Of a stretch of DNA of 64,000 nucleotides, positions 20,239 to 28,995 are shown piece by piece. The position numbers and the translations under genes are program-made. Numbering within the stretch: position 1 is the first letter of the stretch; each line of letters opens with the position of its first letter. The notes beneath the pieces are model-generated. The model made no database searches. It was not told the origin of the DNA and saw only the letters and a program-made list of their open reading frames with translations. The DNA is taken from the NCBI RefSeq assembly GCF_002013465.1, contig NZ_MAFC01000002.1:372001-436000 (forward strand), read 5' to 3'. The stretch is from Mycobacterium sp. D16R12 (GTDB lineage Bacteria > Actinomycetota > Actinomycetes > Mycobacteriales > Mycobacteriaceae).

Positions 20239-21720
20239 TCAGTGCACCTGGGCCCAGGCGGTCCGGCGCGCCGAATCCGGGTCCTCGATGGTGACGTCGG
20301 AGCGAGACCGGATGATCCGCGTGCGCCGACCCTCCGCCCCATAGGTCGGCCAGTCCTCCGGACCTTCGCCCGTGGCGAAGTCCAGCCAGGCCCGCTGCAT
20401 GCGGCGCCCAACCGAGGGCATCATCCGCGCCCCGAGCGGGCTCAGCAGCATCCCGACAAATGATCCATAACTGTGCTGGACGTGCACGATCTCACTGCCG
20501 TGGGTGGCGCCCAGGCCGAGGAGCTTGAGTCCCCACGCGGTGTGGTCGAACCGGTACATATAAGTGTCGACGAAGGCGCTGTAGGCGTCGGCGAACGCCC
20601 ACATGGGTGCGGCGAACATGGCATCTGAGCCCACCGCCACCAACGCCGAACGACTCGGATACCGCGGGTACGCGGCGATGATCGCGTCTTGATACTCCGG
20701 GCCCACCCGGTTGAAGTAGCCGTTGACGGTCGGCTCGGTGGTGGGCAGCATCGGCGGTTTCACGCGCGCGAACATCGAGGCCTCATGGCTGTTGGACCCG
20801 ATGATGAGCGGCACCTGGTGCACCTCGCCGCGCCGTGCCGCCTCGATGGGGTGATGCGGCAGCAGGTCGGTGCCGTGCGTCAGGCCGTATCCCAGGATCG
20901 GCGTATCGGTGGCGCTTTCGATCTGCAATTTGGCGGCACCGCGGCGCAGTTCCCGCTGCGGCAACACCTTGAGCCGGCTGGGATCGGTGACATCGAGCAG
21001 CTCCAGGTATCGGTGCGCACGCCGATCACGCAGGGCCTTGTCGGCGATCAGCGGCAACGCGGGGCTCTGTGCGATGGCGCGCCCGAACAGTCCTGCCGCC
21101 GCCGGGCTCGCCAGCAGTGCCAACACCGATGTCGCACCCGCCGACTCGCCGAAGATGGTGACGCGGTCGGGATCGCCGCCGAAGGCCGCGATGTTCTCGC
21201 GCACCCATTTCAGCGCCGCGATCTGATCCCGCAGCGCCAGGTTGTCGTCGAAGCCCTCTCCCAGGGCGCTGAGCTCCAGCCCGCCCAGGGCACCGATCCG
21301 GTAGGTCACGTTGACGACGACGACGTTGCCGTTGGCGGCAAGGCGCGCACCGCTGTACAACTCCAGCTGTCCGGCTCCGAAGACAAATGCCCCGCCCGGG
21401 ATCCAGACCATGACAGGCAGGTTGGCGTGGATGTCCGGCGACCAGACGCTGACGGTCAGGCAGTCTTCGCCGCGAATCTTGGGGTCATCGCGGCCGGCCC
21501 CCACGAATGACTTACCTTGCGGCGGCAACGGCGCGTGTTCGACGGCGTCGCGCACGCCGTCCCAGGGCTGCAACGGGACGGGCGCCAGGAAACGAAGCTG
21601 TTCGAGCGGCTGCCGCGCATAGGGCACCCCGCGCCAGACTGAAACACCGCCTTCGATGGTTCCACGCAGGTCCCCCAACGGCGTGCGGACGACGGTCGGC
21701 AGGGCGACGTCAACGGCCAC
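20239..21720 (-). CDS. Carboxylesterase type B
   Basis: A 493-residue alpha/beta hydrolase of the cholinesterase/para-nitrobenzyl esterase family. The oxyanion segment IPGGAFVFG (107-115), the nucleophile Ser193 in GESAGA, the acidic residue in SNSHEASMF, and His in GATHGSEIVHV are present. No signal peptide is seen, so it should be cytoplasmic. The GTG at 21720 is preferred: the match to the family starts there, and TACGAT lies seven bases upstream; extension to 22113 would run through the metallopeptidase gene on the other strand. Substrate unknown. Confidence 0.88.
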   Translation of the reverse strand: MAVDVALPTVVRTPLGDLRGTIEGGVSVWRGVPYARQPLEQLRFLAPVPLQPWDGVRDAVEHAPLPPQGKSFVGAGRDDPKIRGEDCLTVSVWSPDIHANLPVMVWIPGGAFVFGAGQLELYSGARLAANGNVVVVNVTYRIGALGGLELSALGEGFDDNLALRDQIAALKWVRENIAAFGGDPDRVTIFGESAGATSVLALLASPAAAGLFGRAIAQSPALPLIADKALRDRRAHRYLELLDVTDPSRLKVLPQRELRRGAAKLQIESATDTPILGYGLTHGTDLLPHHPIEAARRGEVHQVPLIIGSNSHEASMFARVKPPMLPTTEPTVNGYFNRVGPEYQDAIIAAYPRYPSRSALVAVGSDAMFAAPMWAFADAYSAFVDTYMYRFDHTAWGLKLLGLGATHGSEIVHVQHSYGSFVGMLLSPLGARMMPSVGRRMQRAWLDFATGEGPEDWPTYGAEGRRTRIIRSRSDVTIEDPDSARRTAWAQVH

Positions 21721-21727
21721 GTATCGA

Positions 21728-21733
21728 ATCGTA
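21728..21733 (-). promoter_or_regulatory. Probable -10 hexamer of the carboxylesterase gene
   Basis: On the minus strand TACGAT ends seven bases before the GTG at 21720. No ribosome binding site is present, consistent with a leaderless message. Confidence 0.45.
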
Positions 21734-21900
21734 ATGCGGACCAGCGCTACGGAGGCGAAGGCCCCGCCGGAAAGTCCCTGGCCGGACATGAACTCTTCGC
21801 CATGTAGCGATACGCCGGTTCGTGGAGTATGCAAAGGTATCGGCAGCCGACAGCAGCCGATAGCTGAGTGGCAGGGACACGACATGGGAGTGACGGACCA

Positions 21901-22788
21901 ATGACCTTCAACGAAGGCATGCAGATCGACACCAGCACCACCTCGGGCGGCGGTATGGGCCGCGGCCCCAAGATGGCCATCGGCGGTGGCGTCGGCGGGT
22001 TGCTGATCGCGGTGGTGGTCATGCTGCTCGGCGGCGACCCCAGCCAGGTCCTGCAGCAACAGGGCCAACAGCAGGCGGGCCCCGCGCAGGAACAGACGCA
22101 GGATTTCAGCCACTGCAAGACCGGTGCTGACGCGAACAAGTCACTGGACTGCCGCATCATCGCCACCGGGAACTCGGTGGACGCCGTCTGGACGCAGATC
22201 CTCGGACCGAAGTACCCACGGCCGGACGTCAAACTGTTCAGCGGTCAGGTGAACACCGGATGCGGCGCCGCCTCCACCGAGGTCGGCCCTTTCTACTGCC
22301 CCGCCGACCGGACCGCGTACTTCGACACCAGCTTCTTCCAGGTGCTGGTCGACCAGTTCGGATCCAGCGGCGGCCCCTTGGCGCAGGAGTATGTGGTGGC
22401 CCATGAGTTCGGCCATCACATACAGAACCTGTTCGGCGTACTTGGCAAGAATCACCGCTGTGCCGAGGGCCAGGCGGGCGGCGGCGTGTGCACCGAACTG
22501 CAGGCCGACTGCTATGCCGGCGTCTGGGCAAAGCACGCATCGACCACCGTTCAGGAAGGCACCGGCGTCCCGTTCCTCAAACCCTTGACGGACCAGGACA
22601 TTCGGGACGCGTTGTCGGCCGCGTCCTCGGTGGGCGATGACCGGATCCAGAAGCGGGCCACCGGGCGCGTCAATCCCGAGGCGTGGTCGCATGGCTCATC
22701 CGAGCAGCGCCAGCGATGGTTCACCCAGGGATACAACACCGGCGACTTCCGCACCTGCGATACCTTCAACGCCGACAGCCTGAACTAG
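21901..22788 (+). CDS. Membrane-anchored neutral zinc metallopeptidase (YpfJ/Rv2575 type)
   Basis: A 295-residue protein of the YpfJ/KPN_02809 family. One transmembrane helix (about residues 27-45) follows a short glycine-rich cytoplasmic end; the rest should be outside the membrane. A glutamine-rich linker (51-67) leads to the peptidase domain with HEFGHH at 168-173 and a downstream glutamate in TELQADCYA as a third zinc ligand. Four cysteines may form disulfides. The ATG of MTFNEGM is preferred to the in-frame ATG at 21868. Equivalent to Rv2575 near aspS. Target proteins unknown. Confidence 0.9.
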   Translation: MTFNEGMQIDTSTTSGGGMGRGPKMAIGGGVGGLLIAVVVMLLGGDPSQVLQQQGQQQAGPAQEQTQDFSHCKTGADANKSLDCRIIATGNSVDAVWTQILGPKYPRPDVKLFSGQVNTGCGAASTEVGPFYCPADRTAYFDTSFFQVLVDQFGSSGGPLAQEYVVAHEFGHHIQNLFGVLGKNHRCAEGQAGGGVCTELQADCYAGVWAKHASTTVQEGTGVPFLKPLTDQDIRDALSAASSVGDDRIQKRATGRVNPEAWSHGSSEQRQRWFTQGYNTGDFRTCDTFNADSLN

Positions 22789-22810
22789 ATACGGGCAACG
22801 AGGGCGGACG

Positions 22811-23818
22811 CTAGAACAGCGTCATCTCTGGCGTGCGCGCCAATTTTGTTGGCCTCGAAGGGGTTTCCTCACGACGGGAGGCCAGCCCGTACTTGCTCAC
22901 CAACGGTCCCACTCGTTCTCTCAACCAGGCCCGATACTCGGCGGGCACATAGGCGCCCTTGCGATACAGCTCCCGGTATCGACCGACGAGCTCGGGGTGC
23001 GACTGGGATACCCAGGACATGAACCATCCACGTGTCGTCCCGCGCAAATGCAACGGAAAGACCGTCACGCCCGCCGCGCCCGCCTCCGCGATCCGGCCCA
23101 ACAGGTCATCGAGATGCTCCACCGTGTCGGTCAGGAACGGAAGCACCGGCGCCACCATCACCTGCGGTTCAAAACCGGCCTCGCGTGCCGCGGTGATCAG
23201 CGATAGTCGGGCCTGGGGCGAAGGCACCCCCGCTTCAACCTCCTGGTGTAGCGCCTCATCCCCGATGGCCAGCGAGATCCCCAAGCTCACCGGCACGTGC
23301 TGGGACGCCTCGGCAAGCAGCGGCAGATCCCTGCGCAGCAGAGTGCCTTTGGTGAGGATCGATATCGGAGTACCAGAATCAGCCAGCGCCGCAATGACTC
23401 CCGGCATCAGCTGGTAGCGCCCCTCGGCCCGTTGATAGGGATCGGTATTGGTGCCGAGCGCGACCGTCTCACGGTTCCACGACTTGCGGCTCAGTTCCTT
23501 CCTGAGCACCGGCACCAGATTGGTTTTCACGACGATCTGGTTGTCGAAATCTGCACCGCTATCGAACTCCAGGTATTCATGGGTCGGGCGAGCGAAACAA
23601 TAACGGCAGGCGTGTGCGCAGCCGCGAAACGCGTTGACCGTAAACCGAAACGGCAACATGGACACCGCCGGAACCTTGTTGAGTGCCGACTTGCACAGCA
23701 CTTCGTGAAAGGTGATGCCCTCGAATTCGGGCGTGCGCACACTGCGCACCAGACCGATCCGCTCCAAACCCGGAAGCGCGCCATCGTCGGCGTCCAGCGT
23801 CTGATCGTCCCACCGCAT
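22811..23818 (-). CDS. Radical SAM protein (Rv2578c type), LexA-controlled
   Basis: A 335-residue radical SAM enzyme. Cys67, Cys71 and Cys74 in GCAHACRYCFARP bind the [4Fe-4S] cluster; the pattern CxxxCxxC and the following TNTDPYQRAEG motif are those of the Rv2578c/SplB-like group. A perfect LexA-type palindrome lies 10-23 bases upstream of its ATG, so the gene should be induced by DNA damage; Rv2578c is, to my knowledge, a LexA regulon member in M. tuberculosis. A photoproduct-repair or RNA/protein-modifying role is possible but unproven. Confidence 0.88.
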   Translation of the reverse strand: MRWDDQTLDADDGALPGLERIGLVRSVRTPEFEGITFHEVLCKSALNKVPAVSMLPFRFTVNAFRGCAHACRYCFARPTHEYLEFDSGADFDNQIVVKTNLVPVLRKELSRKSWNRETVALGTNTDPYQRAEGRYQLMPGVIAALADSGTPISILTKGTLLRRDLPLLAEASQHVPVSLGISLAIGDEALHQEVEAGVPSPQARLSLITAAREAGFEPQVMVAPVLPFLTDTVEHLDDLLGRIAEAGAAGVTVFPLHLRGTTRGWFMSWVSQSHPELVGRYRELYRKGAYVPAEYRAWLRERVGPLVSKYGLASRREETPSRPTKLARTPEMTLF

Positions 23819-23827
23819 ACCCCTATG

Positions 23828-23841
23828 CGAACATATGTTCG
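23828..23841. promoter_or_regulatory. LexA (SOS) box upstream of the radical SAM gene
   Basis: CGAACATATGTTCG is a perfect palindrome that agrees with the mycobacterial SOS consensus (TCGAAC, four bases, GTTCGA) except at one outer base. It begins 10 bases before the start codon at 23818 and should overlap the promoter. Confidence 0.8.
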
Positions 23842-23882
23842 ATCACGTGTCAATCCCCCGCCCCGGTGTCTGAGCATGAATC

Positions 23883-23888
23883 TAGGCT
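23883..23888 (+). promoter_or_regulatory. -10 hexamer of the glyoxalase-like gene
   Basis: TAGGCT, a common mycobacterial -10 sequence, ends seven bases before the ATG at 23896, suggesting a leaderless message. Confidence 0.5.
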
Positions 23889-23895
23889 TGGCCCC

Positions 23896-24327
23896 ATGAA
23901 GCAGCAGCTGCACTTTGTCACCATTGCCGCAACGGATCTCGATGCCACTCGGCGTTTCTATGGGGCACTGGGCTGGGCCCCACTGCTGGACGTCGAGGGC
24001 GAGATCGTCTTCTACCAGAGCGCACCCGGACAGCTGCTGGGATTTTTCCTCGCCGATAAGTTCAACGCGGACCTCGCCGCACCCGGCGATCATTCACGGG
24101 TTTCCGGAATCACCCTGGCGCACAACGTCGATTCTCCCGAGGATGTGACCGCACTCTCCGGCACCATGTCGGCCGCCGGTGGCACGGTTCTCAAGCCGCC
24201 GCAGCCTGGCCAGTTCGGCGGGGTGTTCCACGCCCACATTCAGGATCCCAACGGACTCATCTGGGAAATCGCCCACAACCCCGGCTGGCGAATCGCTTCC
24301 GACGGCACCGTCCACCTCGGGGACTGA
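23896..24327 (+). CDS. VOC (glyoxalase/bleomycin resistance) family protein
   Basis: A 143-residue protein with the paired beta-alpha-beta-beta-beta units of the vicinal oxygen chelate fold. It begins with QLHFVTIAATDLDATRRFYGALGW and ends with IQDPNGLIWEIAHNPGW, whose Glu is the usual metal ligand. Members act on small oxygenated compounds or bind drugs; no substrate can be named. The ATG at 23896 is chosen because of TAGGCT seven bases upstream; an in-frame ATG at 23866 lies before that hexamer. Confidence 0.85.
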   Translation: MKQQLHFVTIAATDLDATRRFYGALGWAPLLDVEGEIVFYQSAPGQLLGFFLADKFNADLAAPGDHSRVSGITLAHNVDSPEDVTALSGTMSAAGGTVLKPPQPGQFGGVFHAHIQDPNGLIWEIAHNPGWRIASDGTVHLGD

Positions 24328-24369
24328 CACACCGCGCGACCGAACCAGCCGGCCTGATTGACTTACCGC

Positions 24370-24720
24370 GTGACGAATACCGCGACCGAGCTCCTGTTCT
24401 CCTACGGCACCCTGCAGCAGGCCGACGTGCAGCGTGCCACCTTCGGACAGGAACTCGATGGTCATACCGACGCCATCGTGGGCTTCGATCTGGACTACGT
24501 GATCATCACCGACCCGCACGTCATCGCGACGAGCGGCAGCGACCGCCATCCCATCCTGCGCCCGTCGGCCGACACCTCCGCGGAGGTTCCCGGCACGGTC
24601 TTCTCGATCACGCCCGAGCAGCTGGCCGCCGCCGACGAGTACGAAGTGGACGACTACCAACGCATTTCGGTGCCACTGCGCTCAGGCGCGACGGCCTGGG
24701 TATATGTGTTCGCCGGCTAG
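24370..24720 (+). CDS. Gamma-glutamylcyclotransferase-like (AIG2) family protein
   Basis: About 116 residues with the AIG2/GGCT fold, recognised by LLFSYGTLQQADVQ (the substrate-binding YGTL loop) and the acidic DEYEVDDYQRISVPL region, whose Glu is the probable catalytic acid. Family members cyclise gamma-glutamyl amines. GTG at 24370 is taken as start; TTG at 24358 in the same frame is an alternative and neither has a clear ribosome binding site. It follows the VOC gene by 42 bases. Confidence 0.8.
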   Translation: MTNTATELLFSYGTLQQADVQRATFGQELDGHTDAIVGFDLDYVIITDPHVIATSGSDRHPILRPSADTSAEVPGTVFSITPEQLAAADEYEVDDYQRISVPLRSGATAWVYVFAG

Positions 24721-24724
24721 CGAG

Positions 24725-25147
24725 TTACCACTTACGCAGTGAACAGGTGACGGCGGTCTCGCCATCGGCCTGGGTGGCGAGGGCACCGTCCACGTACACC
24801 TCGCAGTGGAAGACGGGGGCGCCGGTGACGGCCTTGGCCGCAGCGCTGGCACTCACATATGCCCACTGCGTCGGGTCGTTCAGCGTGGTCTCGACGACGA
24901 ACGGAGCATCGGGGGCGATGCGGGTCGAGTTGCGCACCAAATACTTGCTCGACTCCGAGTCGTATGCCGAGGCGCTCGGCGGCTCGTTCTGCAGGACGAG
25001 CGTCTGCGAAAGGAAGTCACGGTCGGAGCTGATCACATACTTCACCTGGTGCGGTGCCGCCTCCGCGACAGGCGTCAGCGCGATCGTCAACGTTGCGGCG
25101 CCGGCCGTGGCGAGCAGAGCTCCTGTGATACGTCCCATACGTGTCAT
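24725..25147 (-). CDS. Exported MmpS-like protein of unknown function
   Basis: A 140-residue protein with a Sec signal peptide (about 1-31, cut after VAEA). The mature part has a VKYVISSD strand, WAYVSASA, and two cysteines in [12 protein letters not shown] and AVTCSLR, a pattern like the exported domain of MmpS proteins, but without their membrane anchor. It overlaps the hisS stop as ATGA, so it is probably cotranscribed with hisS. No role can be assigned. Confidence 0.78.
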   Translation of the reverse strand: MTRMGRITGALLATAGAATLTIALTPVAEAAPHQVKYVISSDRDFLSQTLVLQNEPPSASAYDSESSKYLVRNSTRIAPDAPFVVETTLNDPTQWAYVSASAAAKAVTGAPVFHCEVYVDGALATQADGETAVTCSLRKW

Positions 25148-26418
25148 ATCCGCGATGCTAGCCGCGCCGTTACTTCATCGACAATCGAACCAATCGGCAC
25201 TGGCTGCTGAACGCCGTCGGCCAGCGTCTTGAGCTCGACGTTTCCCTCACCGATTTCCCGATCCCCGGCGACCAGCGCGATCGAGGCTCCCGAGCGGTCC
25301 GCGCCGCGCATCGCACCCTTGAGTCCGCGGTCGCCGTAGGCGATATCGGTGCGAATCCCCGCGATTCGCAGCTGCGCAGCCACCTTCACGAGCACCGATT
25401 TCGCGTCCTGCCCAAGGGGCACACAGAACACTTCGCAGCGCCCGCTGTCCCCCACCGTGACGCCCTCGGCCTGCAGCGCCAGCAGGGTTCTATCCACGCC
25501 GAGCCCAAACCCGATACCCGACAACGACTGTCCACCGAGCTGCGCCATCAGTCCGTCATAGCGTCCACCGCCACCAATCCCGGATTGCGCACCCAGACCG
25601 TCATGCACGAACTCGAATGTGGTCTTGGTGTAGTAGTCGAGGCCACGCACCAGCCTCGGGTTCACCACGTACTGCACACCGAGTGCGTCCAGATGGCCCA
25701 ACACCTGATCGAAATGCGCCTTGGACTCCTCGGAGAGATGGTCGAGCATGAGCGGCGCATCGGCCGTCATCTCCCGCACCTCGGGCCGCTTGTCATCGAG
25801 CACTCGAATCGGGTTGATACGAGCCCGTTCTCGCGTCGCCTCATCCAGGTCCAACCCGAAGAGGAATTCCTGCAACAACTCTCGATACTGCGGACGGCAA
25901 GAGGCATCGCCCAGCGAGCTGATCTCCAACCGGAAGCCGGTCAGGCCCAGCGCGCGGTACCCGGTATCGGCGATCGCGATCACCTCGGCGTCCAGGGCCG
26001 GATCGTCGACGCCGATGGCCTCCACACCCACCTGCTGCAGCTGGCGATAGCGGCCGGCCTGCGGTCGCTCATACCGAAAAAAGGGCCCCGCGTAACGAAG
26101 TTTCATCGGTAGCTGGCCACGATCCAAGCCGTGCTCGATAACCGCGCGCATCACCGATGCCGTGCCCTCCGGGCGCAACGTCACCGACCGATCGCCGCGG
26201 TCCGCGAAGGTGTACATCTCCTTGCTGACCACATCGGTGGACTCGCCCACCCCGCGGGCGAACAGTCCGGTGTCCTCGAACACGGGCAGCTCGATATAGC
26301 CGTATCCGGCCAGCCGCGCCTGCTCCAGTAGCCCGTCGCGAACGGCCAAGAACTGCGCCGAGTCCGGTGGCACGTAATCCGGAATGCCCTTGGGGGCACT
26401 AAAGGTCTTCTCGCTCAC
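25144..26418 (-). CDS. hisS: Histidyl-tRNA synthetase
   Basis: A 424-residue class II synthetase that charges tRNA-His. The start [17 protein letters not shown], motif 2 ([19 protein letters not shown]), the histidine-specific segment [15 protein letters not shown] and the C-terminal anticodon-binding domain are all present. The ATG overlaps the end of the upstream hydrolase gene as ATGA and the 3' end overlaps the exported-protein gene, giving a three-gene operon. Corresponds to Rv2580c. Confidence 0.98.
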   Translation of the reverse strand: MSEKTFSAPKGIPDYVPPDSAQFLAVRDGLLEQARLAGYGYIELPVFEDTGLFARGVGESTDVVSKEMYTFADRGDRSVTLRPEGTASVMRAVIEHGLDRGQLPMKLRYAGPFFRYERPQAGRYRQLQQVGVEAIGVDDPALDAEVIAIADTGYRALGLTGFRLEISSLGDASCRPQYRELLQEFLFGLDLDEATRERARINPIRVLDDKRPEVREMTADAPLMLDHLSEESKAHFDQVLGHLDALGVQYVVNPRLVRGLDYYTKTTFEFVHDGLGAQSGIGGGGRYDGLMAQLGGQSLSGIGFGLGVDRTLLALQAEGVTVGDSGRCEVFCVPLGQDAKSVLVKVAAQLRIAGIRTDIAYGDRGLKGAMRGADRSGASIALVAGDREIGEGNVELKTLADGVQQPVPIGSIVDEVTARLASRI

Positions 26419-27086
26419 TGGATTCCCTCCAGGAATGGGTTGGCGCGTCGCTCATCGCCGATGCTGGTGGCATTGCCGTGACCCGGCAGCACCACCGTCG
26501 AATCGTCTCGGGTGAGCAGTTTGGCCGCAATCGAATCAAGCAGCTGTTGGTGGTTTCCGCCGGGCAAGTCGGTGCGCCCGATCGACATCTGGAAGAGCGT
26601 GTCGCCGCTGAACACCACATCGATGGGCCCATTGTCGCTGTCGACCTCGATGCCGAACACGACAGAACCGCGAGTGTGCCCAGGCGTGTGGTCGACGGTA
26701 AGTGTGATCCCGGCGAGCTCCAGCTTGTCGCCGTCACCGATCTCCACGAGCTCCTTGGGCTCGGTGAATTCCATGCCCTGGATGAACTGAGCCAGACCCG
26801 GCCCGATCCCGGCAAGCGGATCGGCGAGCATCACGCGGTCATCGGGGTGGATGTACACGGGGATCCCGTATTCATCGGCGAGCGGCTGCGCCGTCCAGGT
26901 GTGGTCCAGATGCCCATGCGTGAGCAGCACCGCCGCAGGGGTGAGGTCGCGTTCGGCGAGGATCTCCTTGACGCCGGAGGTCGCCTCCTGTCCGGGGTCG
27001 ACGATGACGGCGGGGCCGCCCTCGTGGGGCGCCACGATGTAGCAGTTCGTGGCGAACATGCCCGCGGGAAATCCGGTGATCAGCAC
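26415..27086 (-). CDS. Metallo-beta-lactamase fold hydrolase (glyoxalase II-like)
   Basis: A 223-residue MBL-fold hydrolase of the hydroxyacylglutathione-hydrolase-like group. The metal motif THGHLDH is at residues 56-62; further ligands are in [16 protein letters not shown] and LPGHG. It matches Rv2581c in position upstream of hisS. Because mycobacteria use mycothiol rather than glutathione, it may process a mycothiol thioester, but this is inference. It is the first gene of the hisS operon. Confidence 0.9.
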   Translation of the reverse strand: MLITGFPAGMFATNCYIVAPHEGGPAVIVDPGQEATSGVKEILAERDLTPAAVLLTHGHLDHTWTAQPLADEYGIPVYIHPDDRVMLADPLAGIGPGLAQFIQGMEFTEPKELVEIGDGDKLELAGITLTVDHTPGHTRGSVVFGIEVDSDNGPIDVVFSGDTLFQMSIGRTDLPGGNHQQLLDSIAAKLLTRDDSTVVLPGHGNATSIGDERRANPFLEGIQ

Positions 27087-27189
27087 CCGACCAGCTTAGG
27101 CGGCGGGTCCTTCCCCATCTCTCAGGTGTGGCTGGCACACTCTCTGGCGACCTAGATTCTTTGATGGACGCCCTAGGAGGAGAACACCG

Positions 27190-28107
27190 GTGCCGACCAA
27201 CGAGCAGCGACGTCAGACGGCCAAGCGCAAGCTGGAGCGACAGCTGGAGAACCGTGCTGAGCGCGCCCGTAAGCAGCGGATCTGGGCGATCAGCGGCGTC
27301 GCGGTCGTCGCCGTCGTCGTCGCGGTGGCCATCACCGCGTGGCTGGCCATCAGCAAGAGCAACAAGACCGATGCGGCACTGGACACCACCACCCCGGTCT
27401 CCACAGTCGACGCGCCGCCGACGTCCTCCTTGCCCACGCCTGACGAGCCACCCGTCACCGGCCCGGCCCTCCCGAAATTCGTGCCTTCAGCCGAGGTCGG
27501 TGCCAATTGTCAGTACCGGCCCGCGGGAGCGCCCGCCAAGACCATCGACAAGCAGATGCCACGCTCCGGGAAGATCCCGACCGATCCGGCGACGCTCACG
27601 GCCAGCGTAAAGACCAGCCAGGGCAATATCGGCCTGGTGCTGGACAACGCCAAGGCACCGTGCACGGTGAACAGCTTCGCCAGCCTGGCGCAGGGTGGAT
27701 ATTTCGACAACACCATCTGCCACCGGATCACAAGTGGCGGTTTGTCCGTGTTGCAGTGCGGTGACCCGAAGGGCACCGGTTCGGGCGGTCCGGGATACGA
27801 GTTCGACAACGAGTACCCGACCACCGCGTACAAGGCTGATGATCCCGCCGCACAGAAAGCCGTCATCTATCCCGCCGGCACGCTGGCGATGGCCAACGCG
27901 GGCCCCGGGACCAACGGCAGCCAGTTCTTCATGGTCTACAAGGATTCGCAGCTGCCGCCGCAGTACACGGTGTTCGGCACCATCGACAAGACCGGTATGG
28001 ACACCCTGGCCAAGATCGCCAAGAACGGCATCACGCCGGGAGCACGTGGGGCGGGCGATGGCGCACCCGCACAAGAAGTCAAGATCATCGACCTGCAGCT
28101 CGACTGA
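27190..28107 (+). CDS. ppiB: Membrane-anchored peptidyl-prolyl cis-trans isomerase (cyclophilin)
   Basis: A 305-residue cyclophilin. A basic N-terminal segment is followed by one helix (about residues 33-55) and a Pro/Thr-rich linker; the cyclophilin domain occupies about 135-305, with NTICHRITSG, GPGTNGSQFFMVYKDS and YTVFGTIDKTGMD. The domain should face the cell wall side, where it helps proteins fold. The GTG start follows GGAGGAG by seven bases. Corresponds to Rv2582c, but here it is followed after one base by a beta-lactamase gene. Confidence 0.93.
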   Translation: MPTNEQRRQTAKRKLERQLENRAERARKQRIWAISGVAVVAVVVAVAITAWLAISKSNKTDAALDTTTPVSTVDAPPTSSLPTPDEPPVTGPALPKFVPSAEVGANCQYRPAGAPAKTIDKQMPRSGKIPTDPATLTASVKTSQGNIGLVLDNAKAPCTVNSFASLAQGGYFDNTICHRITSGGLSVLQCGDPKGTGSGGPGYEFDNEYPTTAYKADDPAAQKAVIYPAGTLAMANAGPGTNGSQFFMVYKDSQLPPQYTVFGTIDKTGMDTLAKIAKNGITPGARGAGDGAPAQEVKIIDLQLD

Positions 28108-28108
28108 C

Positions 28109-28978
28109 ATGATTTCGCGACGTGCTGTGTTGCTCGGTGGGCTGACGGCGGTCGGCGTGGTCGCCGTCGGTTGTTCACGCGGTGGCGACGGCCAACCCTC
28201 GCCCACCGAACTCGCTTCCCTGGAAAAGGAGTTCGGGGGCCGCGTCGGCGTGTACGCCCTGGACACCGGATCGGGTGCCACACTGGGGCACCGGCCAAAT
28301 GAACGCTTCCTCATGTGCTCCACGGTGAAGACCTTCATCGTCTCAGCTGTCCTGCACCGGCGCCTGAGTGAACCGGGGCTGCTGGACAAGCAGATTCACT
28401 ACGCGCAGTCCGACATCATGGAGTGGGCCCCGGTTGCGTCCCAGCATCTAGCCGAGGGCATGACCGTCTCGGAGCTGTGCGATGCGACAATCCGCTATAG
28501 CGACAACACCGGTGCCAATCTGTTGATCTCGCTGCTCGGCGGTCCGAAGCAGACGGAGAAATTCGTTCGAAGCCTGGGCGACAATGTCTCTCGCATGGAT
28601 CGCACCGAAGAACAGCTGAACGTCCCCGACGGCGATTTGGACACCTCGACCCCGCTGCAGCTGGTGACCAATCTGCGCAGGCTGGTCCTCGACCAAGGGC
28701 TGGATCCGCAGGGGCGCGATCTGCTCACCGACTGGTTGAAGCGGAACACCACCGGCGACCAGTCGATTCGAGCGGGCGTCCCGGCCGGCTGGACGGTGGC
28801 CGACAAGACCGGCAGCGGATTCAAGGGCGAAACCAATGACATCGCGGTGATCTGGCCGCCGGGGCGCGCGCCCATTGTGGTGGCGGTGCTCACCGTCCCC
28901 GATGACCCGAAGTCCACCCAGGGCAAGCCAACCATCGCCGCGGCCACCCGCATCGCACTCAAGGCATTCAACGCCTAG
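28109..28978 (+). CDS. bla: Class A beta-lactamase (Bla_Mab type)
   Basis: A 289-residue class A beta-lactamase, exported to the cell envelope. The N-terminus has a twin-arginine motif (SRRAVLLGG) and Cys22 in a lipobox-like VAVGC, so it may be a Tat-exported lipoprotein. Catalytic residues: Ser71 and Lys74 (STVK), SDN at 131-133, Glu167 with Asn171 in the omega loop (EEQLN), and KTG at 233-235. Asn at the Ambler 132 place matches Bla_Mab and differs from Gly in M. tuberculosis BlaC. The start codon is one base after the ppiB stop, so the pair is likely one transcript. It hydrolyses penicillins and many cephalosporins in M. abscessus. Confidence 0.96.
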   Translation: MISRRAVLLGGLTAVGVVAVGCSRGGDGQPSPTELASLEKEFGGRVGVYALDTGSGATLGHRPNERFLMCSTVKTFIVSAVLHRRLSEPGLLDKQIHYAQSDIMEWAPVASQHLAEGMTVSELCDATIRYSDNTGANLLISLLGGPKQTEKFVRSLGDNVSRMDRTEEQLNVPDGDLDTSTPLQLVTNLRRLVLDQGLDPQGRDLLTDWLKRNTTGDQSIRAGVPAGWTVADKTGSGFKGETNDIAVIWPPGRAPIVVAVLTVPDDPKSTQGKPTIAAATRIALKAFNA

Positions 28979-28995
28979 TCGCTCGGCGCAGCGGA

